NCBI GenBank assembly: GCA_022361535.1
Contig: JAKSAU010000636.1
Coordinates: 1 to 12,396 of the forward strand
Length of the DNA stretch: 12,396 nucleotides
DNA from: Desulfobacterales bacterium
Lineage (GTDB): Bacteria > Desulfobacterota > Desulfobacteria > Desulfobacterales > Desulfobacteraceae
Reading direction: 5' to 3'
The notes under the pieces are model-generated. The model did no database searches. It was not told the origin of the DNA and was given only the letters and a program-made list of their open reading frames with translations. This document shows positions 6,278-12,396 of this stretch, one piece after another; the stretch's first letter is position 1, and each line of letters opens with the position of its first letter. The position numbers were made by a program, and so were the translations under genes.

Positions 6278-7696
6278 ATGGCCAAATATAAGATCCTCAT
6301 AGTTGATGACAGCCGGATGTTCAGGAATGTCATAAGAGGATATCTTGCTGAGTTTGACTGTGAGACATTTGAAGCCGCAGATGGTGATGCTGGTATCGAA
6401 CTTGCCCGTCAAAAAGAGTTTGATTTAATCATCACTGATGTGGAGATGCCTGGAAAAAGTGGTATTGAAATGTGCCGGGAGCTTAAAGATGATCCGGCTA
6501 CCCGTGCCGTTCCCGTCTTGATTATCAGCAGTTTTGATTCAGAAGAAGACATCCACAAAGGATTCCAGGCCGGGGCTGCCGCTTACCTGTCCAAGGATGA
6601 AGTCTCTAACCAAATATATACGTGTACAGAAAATCTGTTATCCAAATCCAGTTTTAACAGCTCAAAATTGATAATGATTGTGGATGATTCTATTGTAATA
6701 AGGCATCTTGTCAATACTGAGTTGTCCAAGGCCGGTTATAGAATTATCAGGGCCTCCAATGGTGCTGAAGCACTTGCAAAACTTGAGTTTCATACACCGG
6801 ATCTTATTCTGTCCGATATTGATATGCCCGTGATGAACGGGTTTGAATTTTGTGAGGCGGTTCAAAAGGACGAACGGTTTTCGTCTATTCCTTTTATTGT
6901 TATGAGTTCAAACAGTGACCGCGGTCATATGCAGCGTATGCTAAGACGTGGTGCCCAGGCGTATTTGGTCAAACCCTTTAATATCGACCAGCTCACCATT
7001 TTGGTAGATAAAATGCTCTCGGACCAGTTTGTTATGTTGTTAAAAGATAGAGAGCGCCTTGACTCAGAACGCAAAATGATGCTGTCAACCATCACCAGTC
7101 TGGTGAATGCTTTGGAAGCAAGAGATTCCTATACCAAGGGCCATTCAACCGCTGTGGCCGGTATTGCAGCCTCTTTGGCTGAGTTGGCAGGGGCCTCAAA
7201 AAATGAGGTCCAGTCCGTACTTATCGGCGGTCATCTTCATGATATAGGGAAGATCGGCATCAGTGATTCAGTACTTCTCAAACCGGACCGCCTGACCCGG
7301 GAAGAATTTGAGATTATAAAACAGCATCCTGATATAGGTGCAAATATTTTATCCCCCATAGACAGCCTTGCAGATATTATCCCCATGGTTCGTTGCCACC
7401 ATGAGCGCATTGATGGGAAAGGGTATCCCAACGGGCTCAAAGGCTCCAAAATTCCGTTATGGGCACGTTTGGCTGCGGTGGCAGATACCTTCCATGCCTT
7501 GACATCCAACCGTCCTTACCGTACCGGGATGAAGGTTGAAAATGCCTTGCAGATTATTGAGGATGTAAAAGGAACACAACTGTGTCCTGATTGTGTGGAC
7601 CTGTTTTTTACCTGGATCAGCAAGGATAATGCCGGGGATACCGTAAAGTGGGATGAAAAAGACCACTTTGAAAAACGAATCGCATTGATGAGTTAA
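6278..7696 (+). CDS. Response regulator REC-REC-HD-GYP, predicted c-di-GMP phosphodiesterase
   Basis: A 472-residue cytoplasmic regulator. Receiver one (about 4-122) has acidic residues D10/D11, phosphoacceptor D54 in TDVEMPG and K106. Receiver two (about 130-250) has D136/D137, D180 in SDIDMPVMNG and K232-P233. After a short helical linker comes an HD-GYP domain (about 270-450): HLHDIGKIGI with the metal ligands H321/D322, KQHPDIGANIL, HHERIDGKGYPNGL at 374-387 with an intact GYP, and AVADTFHALTS. All main signatures are present, so hydrolysis of cyclic di-GMP is expected, controlled by phosphorylation of one or both receivers. In receiver one the usual K-P after strand five is K-D, a modest departure. 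It follows the kinase/methyltransferase operon by 192 bases. The kinase lacks a receiver, so this is the best candidate partner in view, though no sequence feature proves it. Confidence 0.92.
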   Translation: MAKYKILIVDDSRMFRNVIRGYLAEFDCETFEAADGDAGIELARQKEFDLIITDVEMPGKSGIEMCRELKDDPATRAVPVLIISSFDSEEDIHKGFQAGAAAYLSKDEVSNQIYTCTENLLSKSSFNSSKLIMIVDDSIVIRHLVNTELSKAGYRIIRASNGAEALAKLEFHTPDLILSDIDMPVMNGFEFCEAVQKDERFSSIPFIVMSSNSDRGHMQRMLRRGAQAYLVKPFNIDQLTILVDKMLSDQFVMLLKDRERLDSERKMMLSTITSLVNALEARDSYTKGHSTAVAGIAASLAELAGASKNEVQSVLIGGHLHDIGKIGISDSVLLKPDRLTREEFEIIKQHPDIGANILSPIDSLADIIPMVRCHHERIDGKGYPNGLKGSKIPLWARLAAVADTFHALTSNRPYRTGMKVENALQIIEDVKGTQLCPDCVDLFFTWISKDNAGDTVKWDEKDHFEKRIALMS

Positions 7697-7711
7697 ACTG
7701 CTTTATCCGGC

Positions 7712-8098
7712 CTATTCTTCTTCCCGCTCTTCTATAACCGCTTTCAGTGCTGACAATGCTGTGTTGGCTGCAGGAACACCACCGTATATACTGGTTTGGA
7801 ATATCACCTCTGCAATTTCTTCTTTAGAGCACCCTACATTCAAAGCCGCATGAATATGGAGTTTGAGCTCGTCGGGTTTTGACAATACGGTGAGAGCCGC
7901 AACTGTTATCAATTGTCGGGTTGTGTGTGGGATTTTTTCCCTGGCATACATCTGGCCTGTGATATACAAGGACATATTTTTGGCCAGGTCAGGGTCAAAA
8001 TGGCGCCAGAGATTATAGGGTTTGTCTTCATCCTTGACCGTGGAGAAGTAAAGGTTGGCAGTCTTTGCAGTCCGTTTCCCGATCTCTTTTGAATCCAT
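7712..8098 (-). CDS. Carboxymuconolactone decarboxylase family protein
   Basis: A 128-residue all-helical protein of the carboxymuconolactone decarboxylase family. The central helix pair reads TTRQLITVAALTVL (59-72) and ELKLHIHAALNVGCSKEEIAEVI (77-99), followed by the typical YGGVPAANTALSA (105-117). The family includes AhpD-type peroxidases with a CxxC and PcaC-type decarboxylases. This protein has no CxxC (only C90), so a peroxidase role is unlikely; H81 and H83 lie in the expected active-site helix. The real reaction is unknown. AAGGAT on the minus strand (8105-8110) sits before the ATG at 8098. It is last in the iclR-glutaryl-CoA dehydrogenase unit, 57 bases after the dehydrogenase with a strong hairpin between. 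Its end converges with the HD-GYP gene, leaving 15 bases and no visible terminator. Confidence 0.85.
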   Translation of the reverse strand: MDSKEIGKRTAKTANLYFSTVKDEDKPYNLWRHFDPDLAKNMSLYITGQMYAREKIPHTTRQLITVAALTVLSKPDELKLHIHAALNVGCSKEEIAEVIFQTSIYGGVPAANTALSALKAVIEEREEE

Positions 8099-8123
8099 GG
8101 ATGTATCCTTATCTAATGATGAA

Positions 8124-8147
8124 CCGGCCGGGACAATTCCCGGCCGG
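8124..8147 (-). other. Intercistronic GC-rich hairpin between glutaryl-CoA dehydrogenase and the CMD gene
   Basis: CCGGCCGGGA (8124-8133), loop CAAT, TCCCGGCCGG (8138-8147): a perfect 10-bp stem with a 4-base loop. In minus-strand RNA it is followed by TTCATCATTAG and not a uridine run, so it is not a standard intrinsic terminator. It may protect the 3' end of the upstream message, mark a processing site or reduce expression of the last gene. Confidence 0.7.
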
Positions 8148-8155
8148 CTGACAGT

Positions 8156-9319
8156 TTATCGGTTTGCTTTTCTTATGCCCAGTTGATCCAGGGCAATGAT
8201 CCATTTACAGATATTGGCTGACCCTTCAACCATGGAATACGTTGGTGCATCACGGTAGTACCGGGCCACCGGGTATTCTGTGGAATATCCGTAAGCCCCA
8301 AGGATTCTCATGGCAAAATTGGAGCATTTAGTCGCCACTTCGCCCACAAAGTACTTGGCCATGGCGACGTCAAGTCCATTGTTGAGTTTGCCCTGGTCCT
8401 TTGCCCATGCAGCTTTGTAAACCAAAAGGCGTGCGGCTTCTATTTCCGTGGCCATTTGTGCAATCATGTCCTGGTTCATCTGGAATTCACCGATTTTTTT
8501 GCCGAACTGCTTGCGTTCGTTACAGTACTTGATTGATTCATCCAAGCAGGCCTGGGCAAGGCCCACACCACCGGCTGCTGCAGACAGCCTGGTCTGGTTT
8601 AATGAGGAAAATACGATCTTTGCACCATCGCCTGGTTTACCCAGGATGTTTTCTTTGGGAACCTTTACATTATCGAGGAACAGTTCACCTGTTGGTGAAG
8701 AGTGGGAACCCAGTTTGTCCAGAGATGAGGTTTTGATACCTTCAAAGTTTTTAGGTTCAATCACAAAAGCAGACAATCCCTTTGATCCGGCATCCTTATC
8801 TGTATAGGCGTAAAAGAGCAGGCAGTCAGCCACGTTGGCATTGGAAATCCAGGTTTTTGAGCCGTTGAGCAACCAGTGGTCTCCTTTATCTTCTGCAGTG
8901 GAACTCATGGCCATGACATCGGAGCCGGCATCAGGTTCGGTAATCCCGAAACCGCCGATATATTCGGCTGTGCACAGTTTTTCTACATACTTTTTGCGTA
9001 CTTCTTCGTTACCGTATTTATAGATGGTATACGCACATCCGAGCACCTGCATGTTGACCTGGACTCTAAGGGACGAGGAAACCTTTGCCAGTTCTTCGGT
9101 AATGATCATAGCAGCAAGAAATCCCATGTCTTCTCCACCGTATTCTTCCGGAATCACGGTGCCGAAGTATCCAAGCTCCCCTAATGGTTGCATAACTTCC
9201 TTGATGGGTAGATAGTGTTCTTCATCCCATTGATCGGCATAGGGTGCAATTTGTTTTTTTGCAAATTTTCTGACTTCTTTCTGGAGCATTTTCAGCTCGG
9301 TGCTTAATTTGAAATCCAT
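8156..9319 (-). CDS. Glutaryl-CoA dehydrogenase, non-decarboxylating type
   Basis: FAD enzyme of the acyl-CoA dehydrogenase family, 387 residues, predicted to oxidise glutaryl-CoA to glutaconyl-CoA and pass electrons to an electron-transfer flavoprotein. Visible are the N-terminal helical domain (1-120), GGFGITEPDAGSDVMAM (122-138), the flavin/CoA region SHSSPTGELFLDNVKVP (205-221), ERKQFGKKIGEFQMNQDM (268-285), and the catalytic base E365 in MVEGSANICK. Ordinary decarboxylating glutaryl-CoA dehydrogenases, and most relatives, have Tyr before this Glu (YEG). Here it is Val364. A Tyr-to-Val exchange is the described key difference of the Desulfococcus multivorans enzyme, which stops at glutaconyl-CoA, and the whole protein reads very like that one. 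GGAGGG (9323-9328, minus strand) precedes the ATG. It lies 29 bases after iclR, so the two are cotranscribed. gcdA nearby supplies the next step. Confidence 0.9.
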   Translation of the reverse strand: MDFKLSTELKMLQKEVRKFAKKQIAPYADQWDEEHYLPIKEVMQPLGELGYFGTVIPEEYGGEDMGFLAAMIITEELAKVSSSLRVQVNMQVLGCAYTIYKYGNEEVRKKYVEKLCTAEYIGGFGITEPDAGSDVMAMSSTAEDKGDHWLLNGSKTWISNANVADCLLFYAYTDKDAGSKGLSAFVIEPKNFEGIKTSSLDKLGSHSSPTGELFLDNVKVPKENILGKPGDGAKIVFSSLNQTRLSAAAGGVGLAQACLDESIKYCNERKQFGKKIGEFQMNQDMIAQMATEIEAARLLVYKAAWAKDQGKLNNGLDVAMAKYFVGEVATKCSNFAMRILGAYGYSTEYPVARYYRDAPTYSMVEGSANICKWIIALDQLGIRKANR

Positions 9320-9348
9320 TTTCCCTCCATGTTCGTTATTACAGGGGT

Positions 9349-10149
9349 TTATATTCTTTCATTTTCATTAATTGGTTCTTGACCCATGGCTTTTGAAAAT
9401 AAGTTTGCCTCACGGACAAGGCTCTTAATACAGGATCCCATATATGCTTTTCGGGTGATGCGAACTTCGGGGATAGCAAGACTTAAGCTGGCCAGGATTT
9501 CACCCTTGAAGTTAAATACAGGTGCACTTAATGAGCCTAACCCCGGAGTCCGTTCTCCAAGGCTGACTGAATAGCCCTGAAGTCTGATCTGTTCCAGTTC
9601 TTTAACTAAGGCATTACGGTCTGCAATGGTATTTTCTGTTACCGGTGTCAGATTAGCGTTTTCTATATAGGTGTTTTGGAATGTCTCGGAAGAAAAAGCC
9701 AAAAGGCATTTTGCCGAAGCACCAGCGTATAATGGCGACTGACTGCCCATTGGCATAACGGCTTTGAGGACCTTGGGAGACTCAATGGTATCGATACATA
9801 CCCTTAACTGGTTTTCAATTACATTGAGGTGGACGGTTTCCCGTGTTTCTTTGGCCAGGCTGCTCATGAAATGGCGTGCGGTACCGGTCAATGTGTTGGT
9901 GTGGTTCAAGGTATCAAGGAACCTGTAAAATATGTTGCCGATGGTATATTGCCGGGTCTGGGGATCCTGCCGGATAAAGTCATATGCTTTGAGTGTCTGG
10001 AGGATTCGTTGCACTGTGGCCGGGCTGAATCCTAATTCTGCAGATAATTCACGGGTCCCCCATGAGGGTTTGGTCGCCCTGAATTTGAGCATAATTTCTA
10101 ATGCCTTTTCAATGGCATTCAGTTTTTTTGGGGGCTGGTTCGTCGTCAT
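9349..10149 (-). CDS. IclR-family transcriptional regulator
   Basis: A 266-residue DNA-binding regulator. A winged helix-turn-helix occupies about residues 10-72, with TRELSAELGFSPATVQRILQ (32-51) as the helix-turn-helix. The C-terminal effector domain (about 85-255) shows PLYAGASAKCLLAF (139-152), the family's conserved small-residue loop, and QGYSVSLGERTPGLGSLSAPVFN (191-213). It stands first in the operon with glutaryl-CoA dehydrogenase and is divergent from gcdA, so it most likely controls both sides in response to a pathway acyl-CoA, acid or aromatic precursor; the effector cannot be read from sequence. The ATG at 10149 has no recognisable Shine-Dalgarno sequence (ACAGAACACACA precedes it), which suggests weak translation. 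Candidate operators lie at 10205-10223, 10280-10293 and 10297-10307. Confidence 0.92.
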   Translation of the reverse strand: MTTNQPPKKLNAIEKALEIMLKFRATKPSWGTRELSAELGFSPATVQRILQTLKAYDFIRQDPQTRQYTIGNIFYRFLDTLNHTNTLTGTARHFMSSLAKETRETVHLNVIENQLRVCIDTIESPKVLKAVMPMGSQSPLYAGASAKCLLAFSSETFQNTYIENANLTPVTENTIADRNALVKELEQIRLQGYSVSLGERTPGLGSLSAPVFNFKGEILASLSLAIPEVRITRKAYMGSCIKSLVREANLFSKAMGQEPINENERI

Positions 10150-10204
10150 TGTGTGTTCTGTAATTTAAAACAATGTTCCATTATTTGCTAAGGACTAACT
10201 GAAA

Positions 10205-10223
10205 TACTTGGTTGCGTCAAGTA
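10205..10223. promoter_or_regulatory. 19-bp inverted repeat, candidate IclR-type operator
   Basis: TACTTG (10205-10210), 7-base spacer GTTGCGT, CAAGTA (10218-10223): perfect 6-bp arms. It lies 56 bases upstream of the iclR start and 32 bases upstream of the gcdA -35. There a bound regulator could activate gcdA and repress its own gene. IclR-family regulators bind short palindromes of this kind; the assignment is by position and symmetry only. Confidence 0.45.
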
Positions 10224-10228
10224 AAATC

Positions 10229-10252
10229 TGATTAAATATTTGATTAAAAATT
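10229..10252 (+). repeat. Tandem 12-bp direct repeat upstream of the gcdA promoter
   Basis: TGATTAAATATT (10229-10240) is followed directly by TGATTAAAAATT (10241-10252), 11 of 12 identical. The AT-rich block ends two bases before the gcdA -35 box. It could act as an UP element for RNA polymerase, or as paired sites one helical turn apart. Confidence 0.45.
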
Positions 10253-10254
10253 TA

Positions 10255-10283
10255 TTGACAAAGTATGCGCCCTGTACCATAGT
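10255..10283 (+). promoter_or_regulatory. Sigma70-type promoter of gcdA
   Basis: TTGACA (10255-10260), exactly 17 bases, then CATAGT (10278-10283, 4/6 match to TATAAT). The perfect -35 with a weak -10 fits an activator-dependent or repressible promoter. Transcription would start near 10290, giving a leader of about 73 bases before gcdA. Confidence 0.6.
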
Positions 10284-10293
10284 GGGCACACTA
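10280..10293. promoter_or_regulatory. Palindrome over the gcdA -10 and start site
   Basis: TAGTG (10280-10284), spacer GGCA, CACTA (10289-10293). Its position over the -10 box and presumed start would let a bound protein block transcription. Confidence 0.35.
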
Positions 10294-10296
10294 ATT

Positions 10297-10307
10297 AAAC
10301 ACTGTTT
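10297..10307. promoter_or_regulatory. Palindrome AAACA-C-TGTTT in the gcdA leader
   Basis: Perfect 5-bp arms around one central base, 4 bases after the preceding palindrome. ACACT occurs in both (10288-10292 and 10299-10303, 11 bases apart) and again at 10319-10323, which could mean several sites for one regulator. Short AT-rich symmetry may also be chance. Confidence 0.3.
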
Positions 10308-10362
10308 TGTATTGTGAGACACTTAAAGATACCAAAATTTAATTATAGGGCGGGAGTATACC

Positions 10363-12096
10363 ATGCGACAGTATTTTGAAGAAATGACCCCATTTGGCAG
10401 CGCCCTGAATCAGGGCCAGATTACCAGCTCGGAAGAGAATATTCTAAAGATCCAGGAGGTGGAGGCGGATATTGATGAACGCGTCCAAAAGGTCCAGAAT
10501 GCGGGTATGCCCACTGAAAAAATAAATGCCAGGGGCGTGTGGACCGTTTGGCAGCGGTTGGGATATTTGATAGACCCAGGAACCTGGCACCCACTGCACA
10601 CCTTGTTTAACCCGGAGGACAATGTAGAAGGGACCACCAATGTGATTGATGGTCTGGCAAGAATTTCGGGTAAGTGGGCCGTGGTCATCGGATTTGATAA
10701 TAAAGTGATGGCAGGAGCCTGGTTGCCAGGACAGCCGGAAAATATCCTTCGTGCCACCGACTTGTCAAAGCGGTTGAATATTCCTCTGGTCTGGCTGGTC
10801 AACTGTTCGGGAGTCAAACTGCCGGAGCAGGAGAAATTCTATGCCAACCGCAGGGGATCCGGCACGACCTTCTATCGTCACGCTGAATTGGAACAATTGG
10901 GTATCCCTGTTCTCGCTGGTATTTACGGTACCAATCCTGCCGGCGGCGGGTACCAGGGAATCAGCCCCACCATTTTGTTTGCTCACAAAAATTGTAATAT
11001 TGCCGTTGGCGGGGGAGGAATTCTCTCGGGTATGTCCCCCAAAGGATACTTTGACCTGGAAGGGGCAGAGCAGCTTATTGCCTCTGCCAAACAATATAAG
11101 GCCAAACCGCCGGGATCTGTAGAAGTTCACCACGATCACACAGGTTTTTTCCGTTATGTTTATGAAGAAGAGCAAGGTGTGCTGGATGGCCTCAAAGATT
11201 ATATGAAGGATATGCCTGCCTATAATCCCAAATTTTTCAGAGTGGCAGAACCCAAAGAACCCAGGTTCGCAACCCAGGAACTGGCCCGTCTCATCCCCCA
11301 CAACCAAAAGCAGATTTATGAGTTCAGAGAAGTCTTAGCCAGGTTGGTTGACGGCAGTGAACACATGGAGTTCCGTCCGGATTACGGCCCGGAAGTATAC
11401 ACGGGGTTGTGCAAGATGGATGGGTTCCTGGTCGGATGTATCGGCAACAATCAGGGCTGGCTTGGGGAAAACTACCCTGAATATGCGGATTATCCGGGGA
11501 TCGGCGGAAAACTATACCGTCAGGGTCTGATCAAAATGAACGAGTTTGTGACCTTGTGCGGCAGGGACAGAATTCCTGTGATCTGGTTCCAGGACACCTC
11601 AGGCATTGATGTGGGAGATATTGCTGAAAAGGCAGAACTCTTAGGTATTGGCCAGTCTTTGATCTATTCCATTCAGCAGACGGATATCCCCATGATGCTG
11701 ATCACTTTGAGAAAAGGTACGGCTGCTGCCCATTACGTTATGGGAGGGCCTACAGCCAATCGCCATAATGCATTTACTTTGGGCCTTGCCACCACGGAAA
11801 TAGCCGTAATGCACGGCGAAACAGCCGCAGCCGCATCTTACTCACGGCGACTTGTTAAAGAAAAGGATGCTGACCGTCCATTGGAGCCCATCATTGAAAA
11901 AATGAACGAAATGGCTCAGTCATATCATGATAACTCCCGACCGGCATTTTGTGCCAAACAGGGATTTGTGGATGAGGTGGTGAAAATGGATGGATTAAGG
12001 CACTATCTTAAAGCCTTTGCCGGTGCTGCATACCAGAATCCTAAATCTATTTGCCCGCAGCATCATTTAATTACTCCCAGGATTATAAAAGGATAA
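10363..12096 (+). CDS. gcdA: Glutaconyl-CoA decarboxylase, alpha (carboxyltransferase) subunit
   Basis: A 577-residue carboxyltransferase subunit that moves the carboxyl group of glutaconyl-CoA to the biotin of the carrier subunit, giving crotonyl-CoA. The membrane partner then releases CO2 and pumps sodium ions. Length and sequence agree along the whole protein with GcdA of Acidaminococcus. It has two crotonase-fold halves. The first (about 60-270) has NCSGVKLPEQEKFYANRRG and GIYGTNPAGGGY (186-197). The second (about 320-550) has GIGGKLYRQGLIKMNEFVTL, QDTSGIDVG, AELLGIGQSLIYSI, TLRKGTAAAHYVMGGP (448-463) and HGETAAAASYSRRL. No biotin-attachment motif is present, so carrier, membrane and small subunits must be encoded elsewhere. 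GGGAG (10352-10356) stands 6 bases before the ATG. It is divergent from iclR and the dehydrogenase that makes its substrate, and is followed by a strong terminator, so it is probably monocistronic. Confidence 0.94.
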   Translation: MRQYFEEMTPFGSALNQGQITSSEENILKIQEVEADIDERVQKVQNAGMPTEKINARGVWTVWQRLGYLIDPGTWHPLHTLFNPEDNVEGTTNVIDGLARISGKWAVVIGFDNKVMAGAWLPGQPENILRATDLSKRLNIPLVWLVNCSGVKLPEQEKFYANRRGSGTTFYRHAELEQLGIPVLAGIYGTNPAGGGYQGISPTILFAHKNCNIAVGGGGILSGMSPKGYFDLEGAEQLIASAKQYKAKPPGSVEVHHDHTGFFRYVYEEEQGVLDGLKDYMKDMPAYNPKFFRVAEPKEPRFATQELARLIPHNQKQIYEFREVLARLVDGSEHMEFRPDYGPEVYTGLCKMDGFLVGCIGNNQGWLGENYPEYADYPGIGGKLYRQGLIKMNEFVTLCGRDRIPVIWFQDTSGIDVGDIAEKAELLGIGQSLIYSIQQTDIPMMLITLRKGTAAAHYVMGGPTANRHNAFTLGLATTEIAVMHGETAAAASYSRRLVKEKDADRPLEPIIEKMNEMAQSYHDNSRPAFCAKQGFVDEVVKMDGLRHYLKAFAGAAYQNPKSICPQHHLITPRIIKG

Positions 12097-12109
12097 TCTC
12101 AAGTTTTAC

Positions 12110-12138
12110 ATATGGGGCTTTGTTCATCGGCTCCATAT
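12110..12138 (+). other. First hairpin downstream of gcdA
   Basis: ATATGGGGC (12110-12118) pairs with GCTCCATAT (12130-12138), 9 pairs including one G-T, around an 11-base loop, without a following T-run. It may protect the mRNA 3' end or assist the terminator just after it. Confidence 0.45.
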
Positions 12139-12148
12139 CCGGATAATG

Positions 12149-12195
12149 GACCGGAACAGGGTTTATCAGCTCCCTGTTCCGGTCTGTTTGCTTTT
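12149..12195 (+). terminator. Rho-independent terminator of gcdA
   Basis: GACCGGAACAGGG (12149-12161), 10-base loop, CCCTGTTCCGGTC (12172-12184): a perfect 13-bp stem followed by TGTTTGCTTTT. The T-run is interrupted but rich enough for a typical terminator. It separates gcdA from whatever follows. The remaining bases to 12396 hold no gene I can support. Confidence 0.8.
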
Positions 12196-12396
12196 AATCT
12201 GAAATTCGCCATCCTGCAACTCAACTTATACAATGCCTTAATTAGGTTGCGTTGTTAATTCATCAGGTGGTATATGAAATTGTAATTGCATCGAGCACAT
12301 CTAAATGTAGGCTCTGACAAGTATCTGGCATTCTTCTGCAGACAACTGCCGGTCCTTACGAAAGGATTTGAATTGGTTTTCGAGGCCGGGTTTTTA

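Noticed and set aside
7697..7711. Bidirectional terminator between the convergent HD-GYP and CMD genes
   Set aside because: Only 15 bases separate the stops, with no inverted repeat there or just inside the gene ends.
10765..11307. 180-codon minus-strand open frame inside gcdA
   Set aside because: Antisense shadow of a gene with full-length family agreement; no recognisable domain.
12301..12393. Protein-like minus-strand frame ending in TAG at 12301 (contains RQLSAEECQILVRAYI)
   Set aside because: It is closed by a TAA at 12394-12396 and has no start codon or ribosome binding site in 30 codons. It may be a decayed gene tail, but the sequence here is too short to say.

Overview
The window fits the chromosome of an anaerobic, aromatic- or dicarboxylate-degrading member of the Desulfobacterota (Desulfobacterales-like sulfate reducers). 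The evidence is a glutaryl-CoA dehydrogenase that reads very like the non-decarboxylating enzyme of Desulfococcus multivorans. Opposite it lies a glutaconyl-CoA decarboxylase alpha subunit, and the rest of the window is dense in signal-transduction genes. The assignment rests on protein motifs and gene content, not on a database search. I see no rRNA, tRNA, CRISPR array, insertion sequence or phage gene.

Left part (1-2591, minus strand): the N-terminal 345 codons of a methyl-accepting chemotaxis protein run off the left edge. Next, reading leftward from a good sigma70-type promoter at 2563-2591, is a two-gene unit: prmA (ribosomal protein L11 methyltransferase) and a 128-residue acidic protein of unknown function.

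Middle part (2542-7696, plus strand): a signalling block. It holds an exported protein with two molybdopterin-oxidoreductase-like (sulfite-oxidase-fold) domains, a membrane sensor histidine kinase whose start overlaps the previous stop, a second divergent PrmA-like methyltransferase, and after a 192-base gap a REC-REC-HD-GYP response regulator predicted to hydrolyse cyclic di-GMP. The first three look like one operon. The regulator is a plausible but unproven partner of the kinase.

Right part (7712-12195): a glutaryl-CoA catabolic locus. An IclR-type regulator, a non-decarboxylating glutaryl-CoA dehydrogenase and a carboxymuconolactone-decarboxylase-family protein form a minus-strand operon, with a 10-bp GC-rich hairpin between the last two genes. 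Divergent from them is gcdA. Together the dehydrogenase and decarboxylase would convert glutaryl-CoA to glutaconyl-CoA and then to crotonyl-CoA plus CO2, with the second step driving a sodium pump once the other Gcd subunits, which are not here, are supplied. The 213-bp divergent intergenic region carries a clear promoter for gcdA, a 19-bp inverted repeat, a tandem 12-mer and two short palindromes over and just after the -10, all candidate regulatory sites. gcdA ends in two successive hairpins, the second a convincing terminator. The last 200 bases hold no gene I can support.
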